NCBI GenBank assembly: GCA_014728295.1
Contig: WJLW01000043.1
Coordinates: 1 to 35,184 of the forward strand
Length of the DNA: 35,184 nt
Direction of reading: 5' to 3'
DNA from: Chitinivibrionales bacterium
GTDB lineage: Bacteria; Fibrobacterota; Chitinivibrionia; Chitinivibrionales; WJKA01
Shown: positions 7,329-17,400 of the stretch, piece after piece
How the letters are laid out: every line of letters starts with the position of its first letter
How positions within the stretch are numbered: the first letter of the stretch is position 1
Notes under the pieces: model-generated
The model's input: the letters and a program-made list of their open reading frames with translations, nothing else
What the model was told of the DNA's origin: nothing
Database searches by the model: none
Translations under genes and position numbers: made by a program

Positions 7329-8819
7329 CTACCGTTGCAGCCGCAAAACGGGTGCAGAAATCGACGTTCCTTCCGCAAATTTCACCTTGACGAAAACAAC
7401 CCCGGCGATACGCTGCAATCTTAATACCTTCGCGGCAACTGCGTTGACGTTTTTCATCGAGGAGATTAGGGCCCCATCGGCACGGTAAACGGAAATTTCC
7501 CGCATGGGAGTACTGCTTGACAGGTGCGTACCTGCAAGGCAGATCCGGTGGTCCGCCGTGCGCAGATTGATCGGCGCGTGTGCAGGCGCAGGGGAACAGG
7601 AATCGCCCAGCCAGCATTCCTCCTGGAAATTCGTCTCTGTACCAACATGCAGGGCAGCAAAAAAGACCCCCTGGTGATTATTTTGCGTTGTATCCAGCGT
7701 TGAAACCAGCGGGATATAGGCTGAATCTTTAAGATTGATTCCCAGTATCTGTTCTATTTTGTTTGATGGCATCAAGATCGGAATGCTCGAGTGAGGAAAT
7801 TTGCGCACAATTCTGCGACAACCGACACCATAATAAGGATGTGTCGACCACTCGCAGTGGGTCCACTCAGAACCGCTGGGCAATCCCGTATCTGCCGCCA
7901 AGTTGGGAAGAGGTATCCGGTATCTCTTAACTATGCGGTTCTCATCATTGAGAAGAATGATGTACTCATGAAAATCCCAGCCCTCATCGGGTGTGCAGTT
8001 TGTCAACCCATTATCGACATAATTCGACGGTGAATACCCGAAATCCAGCAGCATCAGAACGTTTTGATGCACACGGCTCTGTGACATCGATGGATTACAT
8101 ACCTGTAATGGAATAGTAGTATCCGATCCGGAAGGGGCCTGGCAGGTGACATTGTGTAGTGCTACGGGCGGTTCATCGGCAGGGATTGCAATATCCTTGA
8201 TATGAGCGCTGCTGTAATATTCCCCGGAGCCAAGATATTTTCCTTCATACGAAACGCCACCATAGTAGGCGCCCCCGCGAAAAATCGTATCGATAGCACC
8301 GGGGGTTCTATCGTCAAAAGAGCGCGCCAGCATATAGCCGCAGCCGTCCCAGGCATATTTATTTGTGTACTGATCGCTGCTGCATTCAGCCCAGATTACC
8401 CTGATTTCGGCGGAGCTCTGCAGAAAACGCGGTGTCCAGCCTTTGCCGGAAGGCGAAACCTGAATCGGTACGGCATCTTCACGTGCTTCAACGATCCAGG
8501 CAGTGCTTGGAGTGAAATCTTTTCCGTCGGCCATGCTGCCCGATTGAAACGCTATCCACTTGCCGTCCGGAGACATCGACAGGTTTGACGCCTCATCGAC
8601 TGCAGCAATATGGCGAATGACCGGCGTCGGTTCTGTATAGTCGACAAAGAAAAGCTTGTTCTCCTCATTGCTGAATGCAAATGCCACATCATCGGTTCCA
8701 AAGAAGTCAGAAACTTCCGGCTTTTGCGCAAAACGAACATTCAATTCAGCACAGACTGAAGCAGCAAGTGCTGCCATCATGACGATGGCAGCACCGCATG
8801 CCTGATATTTTCCTGGCAT
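7329..8819 (-). CDS. Secreted beta-propeller-like protein with a sorting tail
   Basis: I start at ATG 8819, which opens directly into a signal peptide (MPGKYQACGAAIVMMAALAA, cleavage after SVCA). The longer frame from 8960 overlaps the upstream gene. The 496-residue product has TolB/WD40-like propeller strands such as NLSMSPDGKWIAFQSG, KLFFVDYTEPTPVIRHIAA and TAWIVEAREDAVPIQVSPSG. These echo large paralogous families of secreted proteins in Fibrobacter, a resemblance I cannot test here. The end (ISVYRADGALISSMKNV, then GVVFVKVKFAEG) looks like a type IX sorting tail. It lies 43 bases after the gene at 8863-9759, so the two are probably co-transcribed. Its function is unknown; secretion to the surface is the safe statement. 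Confidence 0.65.
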   Translation of the reverse strand: MPGKYQACGAAIVMMAALAASVCAELNVRFAQKPEVSDFFGTDDVAFAFSNEENKLFFVDYTEPTPVIRHIAAVDEASNLSMSPDGKWIAFQSGSMADGKDFTPSTAWIVEAREDAVPIQVSPSGKGWTPRFLQSSAEIRVIWAECSSDQYTNKYAWDGCGYMLARSFDDRTPGAIDTIFRGGAYYGGVSYEGKYLGSGEYYSSAHIKDIAIPADEPPVALHNVTCQAPSGSDTTIPLQVCNPSMSQSRVHQNVLMLLDFGYSPSNYVDNGLTNCTPDEGWDFHEYIILLNDENRIVKRYRIPLPNLAADTGLPSGSEWTHCEWSTHPYYGVGCRRIVRKFPHSSIPILMPSNKIEQILGINLKDSAYIPLVSTLDTTQNNHQGVFFAALHVGTETNFQEECWLGDSCSPAPAHAPINLRTADHRICLAGTHLSSSTPMREISVYRADGALISSMKNVNAVAAKVLRLQRIAGVVFVKVKFAEGTSISAPVLRLQR

Positions 8820-8862
8820 GATGGTCTTTCTGATCAAAACGTTGAAAATGAAATCAAACGGG

Positions 8863-9759
8863 CTACCGAACAAGCACATTTTGCACAATGCGATTACCGG
8901 CGGCGGCAATATGCAACGAATAGACTCCCATCGGAAGCGAACTGAGCGACAGAGTAACATTACCTCCCCTGCCCTGCTGCTTGATAACAGTTCGCCCGTT
9001 GAGTGAATTGAGGCTGATAGTCGAATTCACATCCTGTTTCAAATTGATTGACAGGTTGTTGCCATTCTGGAATATCGCAGCCATGCGGCTTTGAGGTGGA
9101 GCAGTAATATCCTCCTTCGCACTGGTAGCAGTTCCCGATGCATCTATCAGGTAATAGAATGGGTAAGCTTTGTCGTAGTCACATAGCACTCCCCAGAGCA
9201 AAGGATTGGCGTCAAAATCCCAGGCATCACCCTGCCAGGCGCAAAAGGATCCGGACAGCTCGTATTTGATCGATATCAGCCAATCACCGGAAGGTAGAGT
9301 CAGTCCTTTTTGACCTAATTGAGACATCCGGATTCCTTCTTCATCCTCGGGCCAATAGACAGGGCTATCCCAGGCCGCACCTGCTTCGGTATGTTTCGTG
9401 CCCGGCCCAAGCAGAAAATCTCCTATTTCTGAAGGATCGTGTGATTGTGCGATCGGGGCCCTGCGTGTTCGGTTGAGAAATCCAACGAACAAATCTTTTT
9501 TAACATTTGCACCCATGATATATTTCAGCTCAACCATATCCCCTACCTGGGCGTATACCGGTTGAAACTGCTGGGCAGGCAAGACCGGTTTAACTTCGAG
9601 ATTGCCTATATTTTCCGGCGATGGCTCGATACAAATATGAACCCGGTGACTGGAATTATAATCTTTAACCCAAGTACAATTGTCCTGTGCTGAAGCCTGC
9701 GTTGGAAAAAGAATAAAGAAAACAAGAGCAGAAATGCTCAGGAAGGAAACAAGTTTCAT
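8863..9759 (-). CDS. Secreted protein of unknown function with a type IX-like sorting tail
   Basis: ATG 9759 has AGGGG 7 bases upstream and a classical signal peptide, MKLVSFLSISALVFFILFPT, ending in QASA. The 298-residue product has a Cys-containing N-terminal part (NCTWVKDYNSSHRVHICIEP) and an aromatic-rich middle (WQGDAWDFDANPLLWGVLCD), like a beta-sandwich. About 75 C-terminal residues (NLSINLKQDVNSTISLNSLN, then LPMGVYSLHIAAAGNRIVQN) form a very typical type IX sorting domain with the GVYxL strand. It is first in a two-gene unit with 7329-8819. I recognise no enzymatic motif. Confidence 0.7.
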   Translation of the reverse strand: MKLVSFLSISALVFFILFPTQASAQDNCTWVKDYNSSHRVHICIEPSPENIGNLEVKPVLPAQQFQPVYAQVGDMVELKYIMGANVKKDLFVGFLNRTRRAPIAQSHDPSEIGDFLLGPGTKHTEAGAAWDSPVYWPEDEEGIRMSQLGQKGLTLPSGDWLISIKYELSGSFCAWQGDAWDFDANPLLWGVLCDYDKAYPFYYLIDASGTATSAKEDITAPPQSRMAAIFQNGNNLSINLKQDVNSTISLNSLNGRTVIKQQGRGGNVTLSLSSLPMGVYSLHIAAAGNRIVQNVLVR

Positions 9760-10174
9760 GTGATACCCCTATTGCTAATGTTTTTTGCTGGATTGCTTCT
9801 TTGCTGAAAATGCTGAAACTCAGGTGATGTAAATAGCTGCAATCAGATGTACTGGCTCCCCCTTTCGATCATTTAGTTGTTTAAATTGCGCGTTGAACTA
9901 CATCTTTTGCTGCAGACTCGAGATAAGCACAAAGCAGACCAATATCGACGGAATCAAAGCTACGTTGCAGGAGTAAACCTTTTTGCCGAAGGGTAGCTCT
10001 GAATCGGCAGTGTTATCGTATAAGATATCATATAAATAGCCCAATATGTCAAATTAGTATGCATTATGGTAGATTTTGAGAAATTAATATGTGCTAACAG
10101 GAGTATTCTTACTATAAATTGATGACATATTTAGCGCCGAATCAACTCTCCATGGGACAAACGGCTTGCCGTGA
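9760..10174. other. AT-rich intergenic region
   Basis: No gene is visible. It contains a candidate promoter for the minus-strand pair at 10022-10052. If that promoter is used, the 5' leader of the secreted-protein mRNA is about 250 bases, long enough for regulation, but I see no known riboswitch. No clear terminator of the upstream operon is visible. Confidence 0.5.
10022..10052 (-). promoter_or_regulatory. Candidate promoter for the secreted-protein pair
   Basis: A perfect TTGACA (10052-10047) on the minus strand is followed after 19 bases by TATCTT (10027-10022). Other AT-rich hexamers at 14-17 bases are possible -10 boxes. The -35 is certain in sequence; the -10 choice is not. Confidence 0.4.
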
Positions 10175-10588
10175 TTATGATCCTCGGTGAACAGACAGAG
10201 CTGCTAGCTTTTCTTTCAATTCGCCCGGCAACGAGATTTTTTTTCCGGAGGAGGCGTCGAGACTTACATGCACAGTCCGGGCCGTGCCCGCCAGGTCCAT
10301 TCCCTTTTGTATATCGTACGCCATGCTAAACGAGCTGTCACCGATACGGATGCACGACAGCGCAATGTCGATCTCATCGCCGACAAAGAGCTGGTGCTTG
10401 TAATCGGCTTCGGCATGGACAATCGGCAATACATAATCACCACGCTTTAGCCCTTCTCCGATTCCGTGCCCGATCGAATCCAGGTACTCTTCCCAGCAAT
10501 CGTGTATAAAATAGAATTGACGGGCAAAGAAGATACGATTCGCCGCGTCCACGTCGTAGATGCGGATTTTGCGCTTTGTTCTAAACAT
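10175..10588 (-). CDS. Acyl-CoA thioesterase, hotdog fold, 4HBT/YbgC-like
   Basis: The 137-residue product has the family signature near its N-terminus: YDVDAANRIFFARQF aligns with the DxD-x4-(Y/F)(Y/F)A motif that carries the catalytic Asp. Then come IVHAEADYKHQLFVGDEIDI and the strands SFSMAYDIQKG and LAGTARTVHVSLD. It probably hydrolyses acyl-CoA or another acyl thioester in the cytoplasm. The start ATG 10588 has AAGGAA about 8 bases upstream, overlapping the stop of the previous gene, so it is the last gene of the envelope operon and translationally linked. Why a thioesterase sits with envelope scaffold genes is unclear; YbgC-type enzymes are often neighbours of Tol-Pal genes, which fits an envelope role. 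Confidence 0.8.
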   Translation of the reverse strand: MFRTKRKIRIYDVDAANRIFFARQFYFIHDCWEEYLDSIGHGIGEGLKRGDYVLPIVHAEADYKHQLFVGDEIDIALSCIRIGDSSFSMAYDIQKGMDLAGTARTVHVSLDASSGKKISLPGELKEKLAALSVHRGS

Positions 10589-10599
10589 AGAGGCATTCC

Positions 10600-13500
10600 T
10601 TATCTCTTGAAAACAACCTGCGCCTCATCGGCCTTGGCAATGTCCGAGAGAAATTCCCTGATCTCGCCATACGCGTCGGGCTCAATTGTTTCGGGAAAAT
10701 CGAAGTGCGCTTTGCGCCGGTAGGTGATGCCCTCGGCGCTCTTTTCAAATGTCAGCGCATACTCGCCGTATTTGTTGACAAGGGCCACATCTTCGGGGAC
10801 GCCGGCTACCTTCCATGATTGCGGTATGTCAATAAGGCCTTCGGTATCGAACTCACCGACGGCAAACCAGGTACGATGCATATCGATGGGATAGGCGCGT
10901 GTAGCCTCGGAGGGATAATGCTTGCCGGTGACGGCTTCCGACATTTTAATGGGAAATATAACGGTGGGGCCCGCGATGGTGCCGGCTTTGCTGGATGAAA
11001 AGGAATAATAATATGCGACCGTGTCATTGAGCGTGTCAAGGTAGTCGAAGTCAAGAGAATCGATTACTGCGTTGGGATAATCGTCGGACAGCGATTGCTG
11101 CATATTCTGTTTCTGTTCTTTGGCGGATTTAAAGCGATAGTTGGAACGGAACCGGGATGCAAATATATTGGTGCGAATAGCTCTGACCTCGCTGGTCAAA
11201 CCGCCCTCCCGGGTCAGCCTGGTATGCACCGATCTGGTAATGGCCCGTTTTTGCTTATCATCGACCGGCAAATGTGTCAGTTCGTCGTTATCCTCCGTTA
11301 TCTCCAGCGCCAGCGCGCCCTGATCCATCCAGGGCAGGTTGCCGACCGCGAGATTGTTGTCGGTTAAATCAAGATAGCCGGTTGCAGAATCTATGGAATA
11401 TGACAATATGCAGTGATTGAAATTAGGCCCGATATAGCCGGGACGACTCGAATTGCCGTCGCGCGTATTGACCAGCACGAGCGAACTCGAGATGCCGGAC
11501 CGGTCGAGCAGCGCTTTGCCCAGCGACGACATGTCCTTGCAGTCACCGATGCGCGTGGCCAGCGTCTCTTTTGACGACTGCGGAATCCATCCGGATTGAC
11601 GGAAGGGAACGTAGCTGTATCGGATGTTTGAAGTGATGTACTCATGCACCCGGGCCACCTTTTCAAAATCATCGTTGACACCGGCAAACAGCGAATCGGC
11701 AAGGCGTTGCAGCTCGGTTGTTTCGCTTATTTTGTTTTCGGTAAGATTTCGATACCAGGTAACGATGTCACTCCAGTCGGCAATCGTAGAATACACAAGC
11801 CGGTCTTCCCCGGGCGGCTGAATGACGCTGTAACTTTCGTGCGGCGGCATTTTGTAGGGCGAACGTGAAAATGCCGTAATGATCAGGTCGTTAACCTTCT
11901 TCTTCGATACAGCGATCGCATCTCCGTGAATATGATAGGGAATCGTATCGGTGTGCGGCGTGACCAGGCGCACGAGTTGCGTGTGCGTCGGATAGCCCAG
12001 GCTGAAGTCGACTTCACCCCAGACATGACGGGCCATGCCGCCGCGATAGTAATTCGCAATTGTCCAGCTCAGATAGATACAGTCGCCCGGCTCGAGCGAT
12101 TTGAAAACGACGTTACCGCGATGCGTATCGGCCGGGATCTCTTTGCCGTTTGCTTTGCGCGTGTACGACTTGTTGATAGAGGCGGTTTGATAAACGCCGT
12201 TTATGGAAACCCGGTACTCTTTCCAGTTGTCAATTGCTTTCTGAGTCGGCAGGTAGACGGCAAGCATACGCCGTTCCCGGCTGCACCTGCTCGGATAAAG
12301 ATATACATCCTTGACATAGCCGATAATCGCGCCTTCCTCATAGGTGCGATCGTCCCAGGTCTGCGCGACCTCAATCAGCGAATCCAGGTCGGGCAGCACA
12401 AGCAGCTTGTCGATCGGCCGTTTGGCCTCAAGCTCGTAAAGCTGGTCCCAGGCATTGAAATTGAAATACTCATAGTCAATGGAGCGCCTCAGCGTCTGCC
12501 GGGCTGCTTCTTTTTGCCCCCGGGATGTCAGAATGCTTGCCTTGAGATTGAGGTAAGCGGATGCGGTCGGCATGATTTTCAATGCTTCGTCGATATAGTC
12601 GAGGGCCCGGTCAAATTGCTTATTCTGTAATGTCAATTTGGCGAGAATGAAATAGTATGCAGGATGATCAGGATTGTACTGCAGGCAGCGCTCCAGTGTC
12701 TTATACGCTTTTGGGGTTTTTCCCATGCGCAAATAAATATCTGCAAGCTGATTGTACGCCCAGGTGTTGGTATGGTAGTGCGCAATCAGTTTTTTAAGCA
12801 TCTTCTCCGTCTTCTTTGCCGCACCCATGGCCGCGTAAAGATTGGCCAGTACCGAAGTTACCGTGCTGTTGCCAAGATGCATTTCCTCCAGCTTTGCGGC
12901 GACAGCCAGAGCTTCCGCCTGATTCTCGGTTTCTACATAATGGGCGAAAAGGGCCAGCAGTGCCTCGGCATAGTCGTGGAACAACGGCGGAGAATTTTCA
13001 ATAAATTCGGCTACATCCCGTGTGCTTGACTGATCCATCTTGGAGCTCAACTCGTTCGACCAGGCTTTATAATTTAGCTCACACAAGTTATACGCCGATT
13101 TCTGCGCCGCCTTGCTCTGCGTGTACTTGAGCCCGCGCACGAGTGCTTCACCGTACATCTGCTGCAGTATCGAACTCTGCGGATGCTTTTTTACATATGC
13201 CGCAGCAAACGCCTGGCCTTTGTCCGTCAACTCATTAATATTGAAATAATTCATCAGCAGGAGCGCTTTTTCGATATCGTCGGCATTTTTTTGCAGCGCA
13301 GAACGCAGGTAAGACTCAACCCGGTTCACAAGCGGCGTCTGCATCGACTGGTCGTAGGTAATTCCTGCTTGTGCGTTGCTTACCGTCTCATGGTCGAAAG
13401 AAATGCCGTCAGGCTTTTCGCCCTGCATACCCAAAATGCGCAGCAGGAAATTGGATTGCCGGTCCTCATGACCTAATTTGATCAGCAGACTGTTGGCTCC

Positions 13501-14355
13501 TCTGCGCAGCGTGATCTCCTGCATATAGACATCAGTGCCCGTATTGCGGAATATCGAATCGGCAAGCGCCACATCGCCGTTGACGAAAACTTTGAACGCG
13601 CCCGACGCACCGAATCCCAGTTTCACTTTACGACGGGCATCGCTGATTATTGACGTATAATAGTAAAGAACTGCATTGTGCACGTCATAATTCTTCCCGG
13701 TAAACAGCCAGGCATTGGCGCGCTTGTTTTTGCCGGCAAACCATGACACCGTCGCGCCGTTTTTGCCGCTATAGCTGGTGTCAAAGTTGAGACGCTGTTC
13801 GGGTGGATACTTCTTTTTGTATCCGGAGCCCGAGATATTATCGAACGGCCCAATCATCATCCAGGTACGCGGAATATGCAATTCGTCAAGCAATGCGCGT
13901 GCTTTGCGGATTTTGCCGTCATTGACATAGCGCTGTGCCAGGGCTGAGTAAAAGGGCCCGTTGGTCAAGGCCGGCGCGTCGGTCAGGTGTTCGAGGACAT
14001 CATATCCGTTGCTGACGGTATGCCCGCCCCACGACCTGCTGAATGCAAGTGCGTGCAACCACATGGCATGCAGCAGCAGCGTGTCGTTATCGGCCTGAAA
14101 ACTTTTGAATGTCGCCTGCATGGCGGCGTGCCGGTTGCCCAGAAAGTCCTGCGTAAGCGCCAGACCGCGCCAGGCTTGCGCAACTTTATCATTTTCCTCC
14201 TGTTGCGTATTTTTTGCGAACGCTTTTTGAGCTTCGAGCGGCTTATTGTCGATAAGCAGGTTCCAGGCTTCCCCATTCGATATTTCTGCAGCACGCACGG
14301 CGCCGGCACAAAGCATACACAATGCCGTGCGAAAAAAAAATAGCGATAACTTCAT
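10600..14355 (-). CDS. Exported TPR / DUF3857 / transglutaminase-like protein
   Basis: ATG 14355 has AAGGA 7 bases upstream and a signal peptide (MKLSLFFFRTALCMLCAGAV, then RAA); the frame opens six codons earlier. The product is 1251 residues. Residues about 25-160 and 340-650 carry TPR helices (AYNQLADIYLRMGKTPKAYK). Between them a jelly-roll-like segment reads AFKVFVNGDVALADS and RRGANSLLIKLG. Residues about 660-870 match a DUF3857-type beta domain. Residues about 890-1010 form a transglutaminase-like core with Cys939 in GDCKDMSSLGKALLDRSG, His981 in FNHCILSY and Asp996 in YLDLTDN, a complete Cys-His-Asp triad. The rest is a DUF3858-like beta domain. The product is probably a periplasmic or outer-membrane protease, amidase or cross-linking enzyme. 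It lies 95 bases after the giant TPR gene and 11 bases before the thioesterase. Confidence 0.8.
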   Translation of the reverse strand: MKLSLFFFRTALCMLCAGAVRAAEISNGEAWNLLIDNKPLEAQKAFAKNTQQEENDKVAQAWRGLALTQDFLGNRHAAMQATFKSFQADNDTLLLHAMWLHALAFSRSWGGHTVSNGYDVLEHLTDAPALTNGPFYSALAQRYVNDGKIRKARALLDELHIPRTWMMIGPFDNISGSGYKKKYPPEQRLNFDTSYSGKNGATVSWFAGKNKRANAWLFTGKNYDVHNAVLYYYTSIISDARRKVKLGFGASGAFKVFVNGDVALADSIFRNTGTDVYMQEITLRRGANSLLIKLGHEDRQSNFLLRILGMQGEKPDGISFDHETVSNAQAGITYDQSMQTPLVNRVESYLRSALQKNADDIEKALLLMNYFNINELTDKGQAFAAAYVKKHPQSSILQQMYGEALVRGLKYTQSKAAQKSAYNLCELNYKAWSNELSSKMDQSSTRDVAEFIENSPPLFHDYAEALLALFAHYVETENQAEALAVAAKLEEMHLGNSTVTSVLANLYAAMGAAKKTEKMLKKLIAHYHTNTWAYNQLADIYLRMGKTPKAYKTLERCLQYNPDHPAYYFILAKLTLQNKQFDRALDYIDEALKIMPTASAYLNLKASILTSRGQKEAARQTLRRSIDYEYFNFNAWDQLYELEAKRPIDKLLVLPDLDSLIEVAQTWDDRTYEEGAIIGYVKDVYLYPSRCSRERRMLAVYLPTQKAIDNWKEYRVSINGVYQTASINKSYTRKANGKEIPADTHRGNVVFKSLEPGDCIYLSWTIANYYRGGMARHVWGEVDFSLGYPTHTQLVRLVTPHTDTIPYHIHGDAIAVSKKKVNDLIITAFSRSPYKMPPHESYSVIQPPGEDRLVYSTIADWSDIVTWYRNLTENKISETTELQRLADSLFAGVNDDFEKVARVHEYITSNIRYSYVPFRQSGWIPQSSKETLATRIGDCKDMSSLGKALLDRSGISSSLVLVNTRDGNSSRPGYIGPNFNHCILSYSIDSATGYLDLTDNNLAVGNLPWMDQGALALEITEDNDELTHLPVDDKQKRAITRSVHTRLTREGGLTSEVRAIRTNIFASRFRSNYRFKSAKEQKQNMQQSLSDDYPNAVIDSLDFDYLDTLNDTVAYYYSFSSSKAGTIAGPTVIFPIKMSEAVTGKHYPSEATRAYPIDMHRTWFAVGEFDTEGLIDIPQSWKVAGVPEDVALVNKYGEYALTFEKSAEGITYRRKAHFDFPETIEPDAYGEIREFLSDIAKADEAQVVFKR

Positions 14356-14450
14356 GAATATCCTTTCAAGCATTCTGTCAATCAGCGTTATTCCCGCTAA
14401 AGCATGCTAAAAATATACATCCCGAAAGATAGGCGACAGGTCGGCAACTG

Positions 14451-17400
14451 TCAGCGTTCCTGGCTCATGCCTTCAAGGGACTGCTGCAACTTCTCGACCT
14501 CTTCTTGGACCGTCTCGATGCGCGATTGGAGATATTCATCTTTTATGCGCAGTTTTTGCAGCTCGAGCCGTTCTTTGCGAATCTGCTGTGCAGTACGTTT
14601 CTCACGCCCCTGATAATCGGTAATGGCCTGCAGCAGTTCACCCATATTGCGAAATTCCTTGGCATACCAGTCTTTGTCGTCACGCTTCTCCCTCGTATCC
14701 TGAGCAACTGTTTCCGCCGCGTCACTCCAGACGTCAGTGGACGTTTCCTCTTCGCCTGCAGGCTTTGCCGATGCAAGCCGGATCGGTGAAATTTTCGAGT
14801 CGAAGTGTTGATTGGTATCGATCATGGCGCTGAAGACCACAGCCAGAGCACCCCGGGCGCCTTCGGGCGGAATCAACTCTATGGCAATCGAGTTGTCGCC
14901 GCCATTTACCAGAGAGCTGATATTGGTCAGACTGTCGATCTCATTCAACGTTGCATAGCCGCTTGTATCGCTTGCCGTCAGTTTACCGTTGATGTAGAGA
15001 TTATACGCACCGGAAAAGGCATAGGTAATCGAGGCGCCCGCCGGAAATCCCTGCAGAAAAATATCCTGTCGGAAGTAACAGGCGGAAGCTTGTTGAGGAG
15101 CGGCAATTACCAGGGGATCACCGAAGGGAAAAGATGGCGACTGAGCAGTCGGCGCTGTTGCCGCGGCCTGCCATCCGTCATAAGGGGGCTGAGCGGCGTT
15201 CCAGCCGGCAACGCTGTCGGTACGCACGGCCCAGGATTCATCCGACACGTAGCTAACCCCGTGATAGTAGCTTTTGCCATACATTTCCGGACTCAATTGA
15301 GCCAGGCTTTTCATAATGCGCGGGAACCATGTGCCTTCGCGCATATTTTCATCCTTCGCCAGGTTCATTGCATCTTCGTAGGCGAAGATTGACTTATCCT
15401 GCAGCTCGAATACAATATCTTCCAACTGAAATTGCAGCTCCTCCTTTTCCTCTGCGCTTAAGCTGCGCGGGATTTCGTACTCCTCTTTCAGGATTTTCTG
15501 GCTGAGTTTTTCATAGTCATTGCCGATCGTATAATTGAGCTTGGCAAAACGCTCTTTACAGATTTCGGTCCTGCTCTGGTCAATATCGAGTTCGCTCATA
15601 TCCCGATAGGCTTGCAGGAAATAATCACGAGCATTGATTTTTACCGGTTCAAGGGTCTGGTTGAGCTGTTTGAGATACTGAAAGTAATGCAAGGGCCTGG
15701 CTTTTACTTCCCGGGGAATCGGGGCCTTGTGCATGACGCCGGCCGAAGCGATCAGCAGGTCGCCCGCGGCAACGTAAATTTTTGACAAACGCTCACGCGC
15801 AAGATCAAACCATTTTTGATGTTCCTGACTCAGTGAGTCAAAGCCGCTTTTGAGCTCCAGGGTCTTTTTATAGGGAACGATCGCCTGCTGCAGCAATGCG
15901 GACGTAGTCTGATAGATATCCTTTTCGCGTACCGCGGTTTTGATCGGGTCAAGCTGATCGCGTTCCTGCCGGCGCCACTCGCGGGCAAAATCCTCGTACA
16001 TTTCACCAATGCGGAACGCCGCTTCAAACATTTTTTCACTCTGGTATTTGACCACGCGGGCAAATGCGGCGCTCGCATCATTCAATAATTGCATTTTGCG
16101 TTTTTGGTCTGCAAGCAGCTCATCGCCGGCTGCGTCAAATTCGATGGCCGAAAATGAGCGGTACTGCATCTGAGCACTCTGATAGGCAGCTTCAGAAGCA
16201 TAATAATTGTTGCCTTTTCCTTCTGCTTCAACAAGTTGCGCGTTCTGACGTTCGGCCTGCTCGAAATAGTTGAGCGCCATCTGATCGTCATTGCGCTGCA
16301 CATAGATTTTACCGATCATGAACAATGCTTCTATTGCTTTGGGATCGTTGCTGAAGCGGCGGTGAAAATTCTTGAACATGTTTTCGGCTTTGTCGTACAT
16401 GGCTGCTTTGTAGTAGAATTGCGCCGAGCGCAGCAGCATAACCTTTACGTCCTTTTCTTCGGGATACTTCTCGGTATAACGCTCATTTGCTTCGGCCATC
16501 TTTTCCAGCTTACCCAGCTTTTCATAGCAGAAGCCGACATTAAACAGCGCGTCCTTTGCCTTGTTCGACTCGGGATAGTTGGCCACGAGATATTCGTAAG
16601 CTTCGGCGGCCTTATCGAATTTGTCCAGCTTTTCGTAATTGCCGGCGGCATTAAAAAGCGCGTCGGCCGCAAACTTGGAAGTTGGGTATTTGCGCACAAG
16701 CAGGTTGTACATTTTACTTGCGTTATCCAGATCTTTCAGCTTCTCATAGGATTCCGCCGCACTGAACAGGGCCACGTCACCATACTCGCTGCCGGGAAAC
16801 CGCATTTCGAGGTTGAGAAATGCTTCTGCAGCTTTTGCGTGGTCCCCGGCGTCAAAAAATTGCTTGGCCAGCAAATATTTTGACTGAAGCATCAGCTTGC
16901 GCGCTTCGAATTGCTGTTCTTCGTTACGTGAACTCTGGTAGACCTTTTCAAATGACACGGCGGCCGCCTGCCAGTTTTCTTCCCCGAAGTGACACTGACC
17001 CAGCATGAATAGCGCGGTGTAGTAATTTTTATCAGCATCTTTTTTGTCAATGATTTTATTGTAAATTTCAGCCGCACTCGCATACATTTTGCGATTGAAA
17101 TAAATGGCTGCTTGCGCAATCAGCACACCACCCAGAGAGCCGCCACCGGGAAACAGATTTGCATAATTCTGCACAGCCTCGATCAGCCGCACGGCATCCG
17201 GCCCCATGTCGCCGCTCTCCAGGTTGGTTTCTTCGGGGAGCAGGTTCTGCGCTATGGCAATAGCATTGCGGGCAGCCTGCTCACGTTGTGAAGTATCCGC
17301 CACAAGAGTGCGGCTGTATGCAAGGTATTCCTGATACGCGGCTTCGGGCTGCTTAAGCTTTGCCTCCAGCAGCGAGGCCAGGTTCCATCGCGCGGCAATG

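Noticed and set aside
7033..7617. A 194-codon minus-strand open frame, Cys-rich
   Set aside because: Most of it overlaps the secreted propeller gene in another frame, and it runs through the terminator hairpin at 7203-7236.
11926..12630. A 234-codon plus-strand open frame
   Set aside because: It is antisense to the DUF3857/transglutaminase gene and shows no protein-like features.
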